64,000 nt of DNA from Juglans regia (GCF_001411555.2 NC_049912.1:26049722-26113721); one strand, 5' to 3'. Positions 10,331 through 21,780 are shown, numbered from the stretch's first letter. Translations and numbers: made by a program. The notes: generated by a model not told the origin, from the letters alone.

Positions 10331-11821
10331 AAACTAAACAGTTTTTGGACCTTCTAAAGCTTTCTTTCTATGGTATACATAGCCCAACAACCTTAAAATT
10401 CTTGTCTACTCATCTTCTCTTTCTCTCGTTATATTCTCTCTCTTTTTTTTTTTTATGATTTCTTTCATGTTTTGTCAACTTGGAAATTCCTTTATATACC
10501 TCATGAGTCATGATTAACAAACAGGTTCACAGCCTGCAAATATTGTATCCATCGATCGTCTCATAAAAGCTCAACCTACCCGACCAACTTCGATACTCGC
10601 TAGTGCACCTAAATCAACTAACGATGGGATGGTCATATTCGCAAAAAGAGTTCTGTTGCTATCCATAGCTAGGCTGTGGCCCGTGGGGCTTTGTTGTCTT
10701 CTTCCTCCCAATTATTAAGATCTGCAGAATGCAAAATGGCTTGATCAGTGGAGTGAAAGCCGGGCGTGCATGATGTTACATATGGCACTAGCTTTCCGTG
10801 TTCAGCACAGCATGTCCTTTCACTTCATTAGTTTCCTAGGGCCAGTTTAAGATTACTACATAATTATTAGCGTTTGGCAAATAAACATTGCTGTAGAGGC
10901 TGTAGCTTAGACAAACAAAATGCATGCAAGGTTATCCTCTTAAAATTAGAGTTCAACTCATGATCAAAGTAGATTGATCGAAGAGTTTATCGATCGCGAG
11001 TCTGTTAGCTAGACATTCAGTCCTTCCTGACAGATTCCGATATAGGTGTAATCTGTACTTCTCATTATTTGATCAAGTGAATTTAAAAATACTATACAAT
11101 CAGTTTGTTTATATAGATACAATGACCATTTACAACTTGCCATCTAGACCACTAATACTCATATTTGGATAACTAATTTAACTTCCAATTTCATGAACGT
11201 GAACCTTTTGTTTCTGTTTGGCTTCTTGAGCTTTTAACTCCAGACCTTCTATATGATTTTGTAAACTCCAACAATAGGCTTAATAATTTACGAAGTTGGC
11301 ATGATGAACTCATGTCCAACATGCACCGGATTGGTCCTTCCTGACAGATTCCTGGTTGGATGGACACTTGTATGTATGTACGATGTGCATTCTATTAAAA
11401 TTCCCCCCGCTGTCATTTTGTCAATTCTACATAATGAGAGGAAATACCAATGACCTTCTGAAGTTTTGTGCAGATTCTCCAAATTTTCATTACCCTGAGT
11501 ATAAACATGAGTTTCCCTTGCCAATTTCATTTCCTCCAACAGCGGGGCCATGTACCCATTTCTTTTGTTTTATATTGAATATCAATTTAGTTTCTAGCCT
11601 AATCAAAGCTTCAACTTCACCAATTGACAATCAAATCTTCCGAACTTATGATCTGCAATTTCCATCATGATGATTTCTACAGGAACACAAATCTTAATGA
11701 AAGAACCATGAGATGTTCTTCTGAATGATGACAAACATATCAACACACAAAATAACAGCTGCAGTGAAATTTAGATTTTGACGATGTTGCATGTATAAAA
11801 GAGGCTGCAACTTAAACATAA
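10331..11821. other. Intergenic, no recognised gene
   Basis: Mixed-composition DNA with no convincing coding region, RNA gene or repeat on either strand. The phrase CCTTCCTGACAGATTCC occurs twice (about 11022 and 11335), suggesting a small dispersed duplication, but I cannot assign it. Confidence 0.4.
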
Positions 11822-12025
11822 TTACTCAAATTGATTGCACATGATTTCTATTTTAATGGCAGCTTTAAAATGAGGTGAGAGTTTGCTAGTCTCACTTTTT
11901 GTCATAAACGAAGTACGTTTTGATTGATTGGCTTCAGCTAGAAGCCTAGAGGCCTCATGCGCATGGAATAATAAAAGAATAGAAAATATTATGAGAAATG
12001 CTTTGAATTCGAATTTGAGATTCAA
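11822..12025 (-). CDS. Possible small secreted peptide precursor (unrecognised)
   Basis: This 67-codon frame starts with a charged residue, then a strongly hydrophobic segment (residues about 8-21, AFLIIFSILLLFHA), and a plausible signal-peptidase site near HEAS. That layout is typical of plant secreted peptide precursors, and an SRLL motif just after the signal is common among them. The C-terminus (PHFKAAIKIEIMCNQFE) does not match a CLE, CEP, IDA or PSK signature that I know, so the mature peptide cannot be named. The frame lies 0.7 kb beyond the 3' end of the MYB gene, on the same strand. It could equally be a chance frame or a first exon. Confidence 0.3.
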   Translation of the reverse strand: MNLKFEFKAFLIIFSILLLFHAHEASRLLAEANQSKRTSFMTKSETSKLSPHFKAAIKIEIMCNQFE

Positions 12026-12750
12026 AAAATATTTTGAAAGGAATTTTTTATTTTTAATCGAATGATTAAAAAATTATTTTTTAATGATGTTATGACTTCT
12101 CAAAATACTTTTTGAGTACCGAATTCCGGACCACAGCAGTACTCAAATATTATAAGAAGTAAGAACAAGACCGTAGTTTGAGGTAGACGAAGTCATTAAT
12201 ACTTTAGGATTCGAGTCATGATGAGGAGGACCACATCTTTGTAGGTAGGAGCCTTTGAAAAGGACCGAGATAATTTGGCAAGTTGTGATTCTTGGAAGTA
12301 TATACATTTACATACATACATATATTATATTATATAAAAATAGAGTTTGGGGGAAAAGAATAAATAACGCGGAGGGATAACGAAAGATTTATTGCCTTAA
12401 CGATAAGGAACATTGCCTTAATTAATAAAGAAGTAATATTTTATCAAAAAATGCTTCATTGAACCGGTCTGTGCAACCGGCGGGAAACAAATTATAAATA
12501 AAAATCGGCCCCTTCGACGTCAAACTAGCTTGTCATCATCGTGATGATCGTCCTGCACTGATGGAATATTTTATTTTAGTACATGAGACAGCTAGCCCCA
12601 TTATTAGTCCTCCTATTCATACATCCACCGCTGATGAGTTCCTTCATCCTTGTAGAACTTCCGATCCGGAAACGAGTGCAATGCACAGGGATTTAATTAT
12701 TTTAAATTGGACATACGTACGTTCGAACGGCAACTTCCGCTCTAATTTAA
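12026..12750. other. 3' flank of the MYB gene with a short MITE-like patch
   Basis: It includes the presumed 3' UTR of the MYB gene. Near 12040-12115 there is an AT-rich patch (AATGATTAAAAAATTATTTTTTAATGATGTT) of a kind repeated at 14868-14935 and 27725-27815, probably a short MITE relic. Otherwise nothing is recognised. Confidence 0.4.
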
Positions 12751-14007
12751 TTAGGTTATAAATTTAGACTGATCATCTTGAGAATTTACCTCGGAGCCAT
12801 GATGCAATGTATCTTTAGAAACAAAGAGCCAGTCCATGTACTCAGACTGATCAGTCAGAGGAGACATTGGTTGAAAATCCTCCGAGCCATGCAGTTCTGT
12901 TTCTTTAGAAACCAAGAGGGCATGATCAATAAACGTTGGTGAAGAATGGACTGTATCACAGGTAGTGCTGCTGCTACCACCCTCATTATTACTGTTATTG
13001 TTTTCAATACATGAAGATAGCTCCGAGAAATCTGTGTTGACCAGAAACTCTGACAGGAAACTTTTGTCAATCTCAAAATCATCCATCATGAAGTTGGATA
13101 AATTATTTTCTTCCAAATTGCAATTTGAGAATTCAACTGTCATGTCGTGATTCTCATCAAGAACTAAAGAGGGATGTTCAACGACGACTGGCTTGGTGTG
13201 ATGATCAAACTGCTGCTGCTGATGATGATCGTGAGGTTCCTGTGGCCCCGAGGTACTGATCGGGATAACTTTGGTGCACCTTGTTGCCTTTGTACGTATC
13301 ACGGTACATGAAGCGCCTGTATTTGCTTTTGGTGGCTCCATTACAGCTGACGCTTTGGTGAGGTTTGGCTTTTCTTGTGCATGATTTGATGATGATCTAC
13401 GTTTTGAGGTGGGGTTGGGGTCCTGACCTAAGAGTACTTTCCTTCCAATGTTGGTGTTCCAGTAATTCTTGATTTCATTGTCCGTTCGTCCGGGAAGCCG
13501 CCCAGCTATCAGAGACCATCTGCAATGAGACACATGAGACAGGACATTCTTATATATCATCAATCTGCGGTTGTCTGTAAACTAAATATATACTTTTAAT
13601 TACTTCATCACCTGTTTCCCAAGAGTTTGTGAAGCCTGATAATAAGCTCCTCTTCATCATTGGTTATGTTGCCTCTCTTAATTCCAGGTCTTAGATAATT
13701 CAACCATCTTAGCCGGCAACTCTTCCCACATCTCTTAAGCCCTGCATAACCCATTAAACTATTTTTATTTTCTTAAGCTTAATCTACCGCAATAAAGAAA
13801 ACGAAAAACGCAAAAACGCAAAAGGTTGTTCCTCTGTTCGATCTTTAATAGATGGAAAAAAAATATCTAACCCGCTCTTTTGGGAAGGTTTCTCCATTTT
13901 CCTTCGCCATGAATTTTGATGTATCCTTTGAGTATTTTGTCTTCAATAGCTGTCCATGTTCCCCTATTCAAGCTCTGATCTTTTGAACAACGAGGACTCC
14001 TTCCCAT
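12751..14007 (-). CDS. TT2-like: R2R3-MYB transcription factor, TT2 (MYB123)-type
   Basis: Three exons join cleanly: 14007-13872, 13741-13612 and 13519-12751 (136, 130 and 769 nt; 344 aa). The 130-bp middle exon and both intron phases are the classic R2R3-MYB layout. The start at MGRSP is preferred over an in-frame upstream ATG at 14094 because family members begin this way. R2 spans about residues 14-64 (RGTWT...LRWLNYLRP) and R3 about 67-115 (KRGNIT...[22 protein letters not shown]). The bHLH-interaction signature (E-L-x2-R-x3-L-x6-L-x3-R) lies at about 77-99. Residues 161-169, VIRTKATRC, match the C-terminal motif of TT2/PA2-type regulators, which with bHLH and WD40 partners activate proanthocyanidin genes in the nucleus. 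The C-terminal half is acidic, Asn/Ser-rich, and probably activating. Confidence 0.85.
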
Positions 14008-14130
14008 TTTAACCAATCTCCAAGAACCCCGGCCTCCTCTCTCTCTCTCTCTCTCCCCAGTTGTTTGCACTAGTGGACAGAGAGATCGTGACACCCTCTA
14101 TGATTGAAGATGGGGGATTGCAGTGTTCCT

Positions 14131-14140
14131 ATTTATATAT
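14131..14140 (-). promoter_or_regulatory. Putative TATA box of the MYB gene
   Basis: On the minus strand the sequence reads ATATATAAAT, about 125 bp upstream of the MYB start codon. A (CT)n tract at 14038-14054 would then lie in the 5' leader, as is common in plants. Position and sequence fit a core promoter; transcription start is inferred. Confidence 0.5.
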
Positions 14141-14159
14141 TAGGAAAAATTCTAGACAT

Positions 14160-15232
14160 AAGCTTCACACCCTGCACACCTACTTAAAAATATGTAATTT
14201 TACTTTTTTATCTATATAATGAAAATGATTTCAGACATGTTTACAAGTAAAATAGGATAAAACGGTAAAATAACATATTTTTAAATGGGTATATAGAGTG
14301 TAAGGCTTATGGGTAGCACTGCTCTTTATATATTGTCACGAAGAGAATGGTATAGGGCACGAACCACTAACGTCATCTCCCCATCTTTAATTTGGGTCTT
14401 ATTTAGCTTCAAAATAATAATAAGAAACATGGGATCCCAAAGTTGCGGTAGATTGCATATGAAGATCAACCTCGTATCTCCGGGACAATCAATTTACCAA
14501 GGAGCTTTTACAAATTAACACCAAAAACACGTGTTGTGAGTGATGATGACGAATGGCTCCCCGTAAAATCTCTGAAGCTAATAAAAAAACAGACATGAGG
14601 GGAAGGATATATCAGGAAAAACAATTACCACGGCGAGAATTATAATTAATTTGACTGCAAATTAATTAAAAAAATTAAAAATGAGAAAAGATGCAAAACA
14701 ATAGGAAGAAAATTTTGGAAAATATTTATTAATGATAAAATTCAAAATTATGAAAATTTTCTCGAAAAGGAAAATTTTAAATTATTGCATAAATAGAAGA
14801 TTTTGAAAAAAGAAAAAAGAGATCAAATGTTAAACTCACACATGGGGCTCTTGATGATAGTTTTTTTTACTAAATGATTAAGGAATTATTTTTTAATGAT
14901 GTTGTAAATTTTTTTAAAAAATATATATATTTAAAAGTATTAAAATATACATGAAAAAAAAAACAAAACAAAAAAAATTACAGTTTCGGAATCCCTCATG
15001 TGTGCATGGCTGTAGAGCCACTAAAAAAAAACTAATATTGCCCCAATTTAAGGAATTAAGATTAAGTTTTTTTTTTTCTTTAGTTTTATCAAATTTGAGG
15101 GCGCAGATTCATCTTCTTAAAATAGTTCAGCACAATCAACATAAAAGTTGAACCGAATAATATCCCTTATCAATTTGTATTTGTATAACAATTAAAACTC
15201 ATACAAATCTTTCTTGGAGCTTAACTAGCTAG
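14160..15232. other. Upstream region of the MYB gene, shared with the duplicate
   Basis: Blocks near 14340-14480 (CATCTCCCCATCTTTAATTTGGGTCTT; GATTGCATATGAAGATCAACC), 14640-14800 (TTTGACTGCAAATTAATTAA; TTATGAAAATTTTCTCGAAAA) and 15030-15150 (ACTAATATTGCCCCAATTTAAGG) recur in the same order upstream of the MYB pseudogene (24040-26530). It also contains a short AT-rich MITE-like insert at about 14868-14980 that the duplicate lacks. Confidence 0.65.
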
Positions 15233-15862
15233 CATATATTTCTAAAAAAAAAAAAAATCATCAGAAGAACTGCATGCACCTGCCCTTCTGCCATGCATGG
15301 GAAAATAGTCGCTGAGAAAAGTCACAGGTGAAAGTTCGTTGAAACTCCAAAACCTAAGGACATAAAGCCATGCTCCAAGTTTTGCAAAAAAAAAAAACGT
15401 TTTCATACAGCAGTGGGACCACATCCATGTCATCGTAAAAAATAATATTAAAGAAAAATTAACATGCGGCCAGTATGAGTACGCGTGGAAATTGAAAACG
15501 ATCCGCGCAGGTCGTTTTCAATTCAGTAGTACACTAGTACTCCATAATTTCCTTCAATGTATACACGGCTTGCTTGCATGCGTACAGTTTGGCATCTAAT
15601 TAAAATTAACCACACGAACCCCATTAATTTGTTCATGCAGCATCATGTGGTCCAACTGATAAGAGACGACATGCATGCATGCATGGTCCCAGCTGCTGTA
15701 AAGATCACGTTTTTGTTTTGCAGGGTAGAACAGGAACTTTCACCATCACTGAAAGAAAAAGAAAGTTAGCTTCAAGAAAATGCGTTTCCCATGCATGGTA
15801 GAAGGGCAGGTGCATGCCAGTAAAAATGATGATTTTCTTTTTTTTTTTTTTTGAAATATATG
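15233..15862. repeat. Long fold-back (inverted repeat), about 630 bp
   Basis: The left arm 15233-15425 and right arm 15690-15862 are reverse complements with gaps. CATATATTTC plus an A-run on the left pairs with a T-run plus GAAATATATG on the right. GCATGCACCTGCCCTTCTGCC pairs with the arm carrying GTAGAAGGGCAGGTGCATGC. GGTGAAAGTTC pairs with GAACTTTCACC, and CAGCAGTGGGACCA pairs with TGGTCCCAGCTGCTG. The centre holds a perfect 12-bp-arm hairpin (AATTGAAAACGA at 15490-15501 with TCGTTTTCAATT at 15512-15523). No coding sequence and no clear target duplication. It may be a fold-back transposon or an inverted duplication able to produce double-stranded RNA; I cannot decide which. Confidence 0.75.
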
Positions 15863-15939
15863 ATTATTTCAAAATAAACTGATCAATGTAATTGCAACAA
15901 AACTTAATTTATGTGACAAATACAAAAAAGTTATCTGCA

Positions 15940-16573
15940 ACGACTAAATTAATGATTTATTCTTGCAAATAATAATATGCCATGAATTGCAAATGGTGAT
16001 TTTTCAAAGTATTTATTAGCCTACGACACGTTTTTGTTGAATTTTATACTCATCATGTATTATAAATTGTTTAGTAGCAACGTACGTACGTCCGGAGTAC
16101 TAGTACTTAAACACTACACGTACTGTTATTTGTTCTAATACGTTGCATCCGTCCTAGTTCCACTCAAATAATAATATTTTGTAGCAACGTCCAAACTTTT
16201 CTTTCCAAGTACTTGATATTACCAAGGACAACATTTTTTGTTACAACTAATTTTTTTACCAGTGGATTTATTTTACTTGCAAGTTTCATGTTATTAAATG
16301 ATCGATTCCATACTTTCCTTGCAAAGTACTTCATATTTTCATGAATGATAACCTTTTTTGTTGTAACTAATTTTATAATTACTAATGGGTTTATTTTCCT
16401 TGCAATTACGTAATTAGTAAATTAAGGCGCCTCTGCATTTTTTGCAACTAATTTTATGATCGACCCAAGTACGTTCGATCCATTCTAATAATGTTCAGTA
16501 GCATCGTCTGGGCTTTCCTTGCAAAGTAATTCATATTTCAAGCAACCTTTTTCTAGCAATTGATTTTATTGCC
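15940..16573. repeat. Degenerate tandem repeat array, left part
   Basis: A unit of roughly 150-200 bp recurs with drift. Landmarks are CTTTCCTTGCAAAGTACTTCATATTT, then TTTTTTGTTGTAACTAATTTTAT, then GGGTTTATTTTCCTTGCAATTACGTAATTAGTAA, then GTACGTTCGATC.ATTCTAATAATGTTCAGTAGCA. Instances of these phrases appear near 16080, 16190, 16310, 16395 and 16490. The array resumes at 19344 beyond the Copia insertion. Confidence 0.65.
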
Positions 16574-16800
16574 TGTTGTTAAAAATGATGATAAAAGATT
16601 AAAAGTAAAATGCAAAAAGAACAATCACACGACACAAGATTTATACGGTTCAGCAAATTGCCTACATCTACGGAAACTGTAGAGGATTTTTATTACTTGA
16701 GTTCAACAATCAAACTCGAACTCCTGAAGAGCTATTTCAGCAACTGTACTGGACTTGTCCTTGTACAAAATCTTCTCATTGAATATCACATTCATGCTTT

Positions 16801-18788
16801 TTATAATCTTCTAACCTTGATCATCCTAGAAACGATCGCCAAATGTCTCGTCTCCATAGCTAATGAAATAACATTTCTTTGACTTGGCCTCAAGTTTACT
16901 ACGTACATCAGAATCAACAAGAACATAAGAAAGACAGCCAAAAGTTTTAAGGTGATAAAATTTGATCTCTTTCTTGCTCCAAGCTTCTTCGGGCAGTCCA
17001 CAATCCAATGGAACTAATGGCCCTTTGTTTATCAAGTAACAGCAGTGCTGACTGCGTCTGCCCATAAAGTATGTGGTAATCCAGTGTACAACCTCATGCT
17101 TTTAGTTGCTCATTTATGATTCTGTTCATACGTTCAACAACTACATTTTGTTGTGGTGTCCTAGGAATGGTCTTCTCCACTCTGATACCCAAAGCTGCAC
17201 AATACTCATTCAACCCTCCATCAATGTACTTACCACCATTATCAGACTTCAAACATTTCAAATTTAAGTCTATCTCTGTCTCAACCATGGCCTTCCAATT
17301 TTTGAATACAGTAAACACATCAGATTTATGTTTCAAAAAATAGTACCAAAAACCTCCAAGAGATGCCACTAGGGAAGGTCTCCATATGTCTGTGTGCACA
17401 AGATCTAACTTTCCTGTTTTCAGTATTCTACCACTCTTCAAGAAATTGACATTCTTTTGTTTCCCCCTAATGCAAGTCCCACGCATATTGAAATCAACTA
17501 ACTTCAGTTTTAGTAGCTTGCCTTTAGATAGTAATTCTTTCATGCCTTTCTGACTCATATTGCCCAGCCTACAATGCCACAAATCTGCCGTTCTCTCGGC
17601 AACGATAGTAACAATAGTATTATTCAAACCAGTAGTCATATAGAGAGTACTAGTTTTCTTACCCCGAGCAAATATCAATGCCCCTTTAGTGACATTCCAG
17701 GTACTATATGAGAATGCTACTAAATGACCACAATCATCTAACTGCCCAATAGATATGAGGTTCTTCTTCAACTCAGGAATGTGTCTAACATTCTGCAAGA
17801 TCCATTTGTTCTTGTTAGGGAGTGCAATATCAATGTCTCTTATTCCCACCACGTTCAATGTCTCTCCATCAACATTGTTCTGCATTATTTCCTGATGGGA
17901 GGATGTGTGGAAGGAAGCTCCTGAATCCTGAATCCAGTATCCAGCCATCAACTGGACTATGAATTGCAAGTAATAGTGCATCATGTACTTCGTCAGTTAC
18001 CACATTAGCATTATCATTCTCCGTCTTATTCGAATTTCTACAGTTCTTCTTTATGTAACCAGCTTTGCCACAATTCCAACAAGTTGCATGCTGCCCAAGT
18101 CTTGAATTGCTCTTACCCATGTTCTTTGATTTTAATCTACCTCTGTTTGAATTCTTGTTTTGTGATCTCCTCTGAGAATCAACATTAAATGCTGAACTCG
18201 AATCCGAGGTCTCACCTGAATCCCTCATGCACACCTCCTTAACCAAAATCAAATCACGAATATCATCTTATTTGAACTTTGATTTACCAGCAGAATTACT
18301 GACAGCCATTCTCCTGACTTCCCAATTATTTGGCAGTGAACCTAATAGTATCAATGCACGTGTCTCATCATCAAACTCAATTTCAACAAACAATAAATCA
18401 TTTGTGATAGTATTAAAATAATTCAGATGTTATGCAACAGACGTACCATCTATCATCTTCAAATTGAATAACTTTTTCATCAAGTGTACCTTGTTATTCG
18501 TTGACGGCTTTTCATACATACCTGACAAAGCCGTTATGAGATTCGCAGTTGTCTTCTCCTTGATGACGTTGTGTGCAACGATCTCGAAAGAGTTAGCCGA
18601 GTGACCCCCAGAACCTGTCGATCTAACAGGTTCCAATCAGTAGCCACCATGCTATCTGGCTTCTTCCCCAACAATAGAAGATGAAGTCTCTTCCAATAGA
18701 GATAGTCATCTATCTGCATCCTCCAATAATCATAATTTGTGCCATCAAACTTCTCAATCCCCGATACCTTCACTTCTTCTCTAACCAT
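16801..18788 (-). pseudogene. Copia gag-protease-integrase remnant
   Basis: In order on the minus strand: a gag start (18788-18430; EKFDGTNYDYWRMQIDDYL); a zinc knuckle near 18090-18050 (CWNCGKAGYIKKNC); a protease motif DSGASFH near 17930; a GAG-pre-integrase/HHCC zone (LWHCRLGNMSQKGM); and integrase with the catalytic Asp, Asp and Glu in HTDIW, KSDNG and NVVVERM. It ends after FHLKTFGCLSYV-type sequence at about 16810. The knuckle has Tyr where the CX2CX4HX4C pattern needs His, consistent with one C-to-T change. Several frames are broken (for example at 17990, 18255 and 18430). No reverse transcriptase or RNase H is present. Confidence 0.85.
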
Positions 18789-18828
18789 TGTTTTTCCTTT
18801 AACTCAAACATTGGCTCTTGAAATCAAT

Positions 18829-19343
18829 TGTTGTGAAAAATGATCACAAAAGATTGAAAGTAAAATGCGAAAAGAACAATCAAACACACATAATACAAGA
18901 TTTACGTGGTTCGGCAAATTGTCTATGTCAACAGGAGCTGCAGAAGATTTTTATTACTTGAAAAACCAAAATACAACGTTGGGCGACTACTGTGCACGCA
19001 CTACATGACCATATGACAGAACACATCATATTTATAGTGAAAACAATGGAAAAACCGTAAAATCTCAATAATAGCAATGTTCGCTCGAGCAGCGTGTCGA
19101 GAGCGCCTCGAGCGAATCTGTTTCCCACAATTGCTCGAGCCAAGTGTCGATCAACTCACGAGCGAACTCTCTGACTTGAACTTTGCTTGAGCAGTGTGTC
19201 AAGCGATATCAAGCGAACTTTCTGTATCACATCCGCTCGAGCTCACTGTCGAGTGGTCTTGAAGGAACTCTCTGACTTGCCTCTGCTCGAGCAGCTAATG
19301 ACTCCGCTCAAACGATGTGGACTAGACTCCACAGTACTCAACA
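18829..19343 (-). repeat. Copia LTR with CTCGAG-rich tandem subrepeats
   Basis: The 515-bp LTR contains about four 50-bp units between 19080 and 19310. Each opens with a GCTCGAGC-like palindrome and carries a GTGTCGA(G) and a GAGCGAA motif (GCTCGAGCAGCGTGTCGAGAG; GCTCGAGCCAAGTGTCGATC; GCTTGAGCAGTGTGTCAAGC; GCTCGAGCTCACTGTCGAG). They lie in the U3 part, where repeats usually bind host factors. Confidence 0.75.
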
Positions 19344-19612
19344 TTACCAACGGGTTTATTTTCCTTGCGATTATGTAATTAGCGATGTATTTGTGTTTCT
19401 TACAAATAATTTCATAACCGACCTAAGCATTGGTCCGGTCTTAACAATGTAAGTTCGACTTGTTCTAATAATGTTCAGTAGCAACATCTGAACTTTCTTT
19501 GCAAAGTGCTTCATATTTCCAACGATAACATTTTTCATTGTAAATGATTTTATCACCAATGGGTATATTTTCCTTGCAATTATGTAATTAGTAATGGATC
19601 TACGTTCTTTGC
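19344..19612. repeat. Degenerate tandem repeat array, right part
   Basis: It continues the phrases of 15940-16573 (GGGTTTATTTTCCTTGCGATTATG; CTAATAATGTTCAGTAGCAACATC; CTTTGCAAAGTGCTTCATATTTCC), so the Copia element landed inside the array. Confidence 0.65.
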
Positions 19613-19673
19613 GAGCCATTCTTCTTTTTCCATTCCCGCGCTCCTTTATTTCCATTTCAAACCCAGGTAAGCC

Positions 19674-19675
<2 letters not shown>

Positions 19676-19761
<86 letters not shown>
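19676..19761. repeat. (CT)n(CA)n microsatellite
   Basis: An uninterrupted CT tract of about 35 units (19676-19745) is followed by eight CA units. It produces spurious Arg-Glu and Ser-Leu repeat frames on the two strands. Confidence 0.95.
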
Positions 19762-19762
19762 T

Positions 19763-21780
19763 CTGCATCTCTTAGTCTGTTCTCTCTCACCTGTAAATCT
19801 CTTAGTCCCTCTCCCTGCTCTACGACAACCTCCATGACTAGATGTCTATGCCGATAAGCCAACTGCTTGGAGCACGCAGAATCGTCGTCTAGAGCACTGC
19901 TACTAGTGAGTCATCCTTCTCTTGGTCTCATCTCCCTCTTCTGTCTAATCTCTCTCTCTACCAAGGATTCTCTCTCTACCTCTCAATGCCTGCACCATAG
20001 CCTAGACACTGTACCCAAAAGGCATCGCCAATGTAGCCCCCTCAAGTCCGCACCGCACCTATAAGACTATTTCTCTGTCAATCCACTATCCTTTTGTCTC
20101 TCTATATTTTCTCTGTAACTCCCATCTCTAGTTTGATCCTCTCTCTCTCTCACTCTCACACACACACACGTCATCGGCCCACCTCATGCTTTGGCTAAAT
20201 ATAATATACTATGCTTGTTTCGTTTGGTTGTTTAATTGTTTGGCAAAACAAAGATGGTGGACAAGGTTTCCATATAGAGAGTCACAACACAATGTTTGGT
20301 ATATGGATAGAGGCAAGAAATGGATCATTGGCTATGGTGGCGATGCCATTATGGGTTGATTTGGTCATGGTATGATCATTTTCTTGAAGTTCCCATGTTT
20401 GTGTAGTTACAATCAACCTTAATATTATTTTTTTTTTATCTCCTAAGTGAAATCTCAAATGCATATATAGGTTCCTTAAAAAAAAAATGCATATGTAGGT
20501 ACTAGAAGTGTATGATAGTATGAGTGGCTAGGTTGCGATGTTTGGCCCTTTCTAAGAGCTTCCCCATAAATTTTAGTTTTTTGCACTCACCTTCCTTTTG
20601 ATGGCAATAAAGAAAACCAACTTCTAATTAAGATGAAAGGTAATCAAAACATTTAAGCATCCTAATAATTGTATATGATCCTTATGGCATTCATTATATG
20701 AAATGTAGGCAAAATGGTTATGTAGCTGTTGGGATTGCTTTACCTATGCACTCTACATTTAAGGTAATTGAGAGGAAGCCCCCCCAAAATAAGCAATTAA
20801 GGTTGCTTTCATATTGGGCAAGTTGTAATTTATTTTGCTTTCCCTTTAGAGAAATGTTTTCTCATAGTTTTGATTGCTTTCCATATGTACTTTAACAAAT
20901 TGAATTCGATTTGCATATGTCTTCTTTGTATTTGAAATGATTGAGAAAATTGTGACTATACATGATTTTTCTTTCCTGGACAATTTATGTGTTGTGTGAA
21001 ATTTTTTTACCAAAATAGAAATATCTAAGAGATGCAATGTACTAAGAGCTAAAATGCAAGGTTTTACTGGTTTCAATGCAAATTTACAAAGAGCTTGACT
21101 GCAAATTTAAATGCAGCAATCTATAAGAATTCATCTATATCATCTAGTTTGTATTACAATATGTCAATAACTAAAAATCGTTTAGAGCAAATATGTACTA
21201 AGAGCTTGAATGCAACTTAAATTTTGCATTATTAATATATTGATAACTAGTTATATTTATTTAATAATTGTTAAGACTTATATCAGTTTTCTTCTTTTAG
21301 TTTGTAATGTCTTTTTTTTTTTTTAAATGTTGACAAGTCAACGCTTACAGTTTTCTTCTTTTAGTTTGTTGACATGACAACACTTGGATTGTGAGTATAT
21401 ATATCATCTTCGAGCTGACAAGAAGATCAAAACTAATAGGACTCGGGAAGAGCATGTGTTGTATTCCAGCCAAAATTATTGTAGGAAAGGTACACCGATA
21501 CACAGAAATGAGTCCAAGGTAAACCTGCCAGGCCAAAAATCTGCCAAATATTTGGCAAAACTATATATACTTGTCTTTAGAGGATGCTAATGTTGATTAA
21601 GTTGATAGAGCATATTGTTTAGGGATTAGTAGGTTGAGAACTGGAGGATTTGTAAGTTTCTCTTTAGAATGAGACTTTCTAAAGTTGATCTTAAACTTAA
21701 TGACTTATAAGTTCTCCTTAGGATCATCAGTGGGTTGATTAAACACAGGCTGTTTATTGTGCATTTCGAATGATTGAAAA
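19763..21780. other. Intergenic, no recognised gene
   Basis: It has pyrimidine-rich DNA up to 20170, with a second CT/CA tract near 20140-20168, then mixed sequence. The phrase TTTTCTTCTTTTAGTTTGT with TTGACA...GTCAAC/TGACAACAC occurs twice in tandem (21287-21325 and 21350-21385), a small local duplication. No coding region is supported. Confidence 0.4.

Larger units (their letters stand above)
16574..19343 (-). mobile_element. Copia-type LTR retrotransposon, internally deleted
   Basis: The element is flanked by TTGCC (16569-16573) and TTACC (19344-19348), a 5-bp target duplication with one change. The outer ends are TGTTG...CAACA. The upstream LTR (minus orientation) is 18829-19343. The downstream LTR survives only as about 16574-16705, sharing the AAGATT..AAGTAAAATGC and ACAAGATTTA..GGTTC.GCAAATTG landmarks. 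Just inside the upstream LTR, minus-strand TTGATTTCAAGAGCC resembles an initiator-methionine tRNA primer site. A deletion running from the end of integrase into the downstream LTR removed reverse transcriptase and RNase H, so the copy is non-autonomous. Confidence 0.85.

Noticed and set aside
14005..14094. Longer MYB protein starting at the upstream in-frame ATG
   Set aside because: The extra 29 residues come from a GA/CT repeat leader; the family start is at MGRSP.
19371..19862. 163-codon minus-strand frame with Arg-Glu repeats
   Set aside because: The repeat is the translation of the (CT)n microsatellite; the rest has no recognisable coding character.
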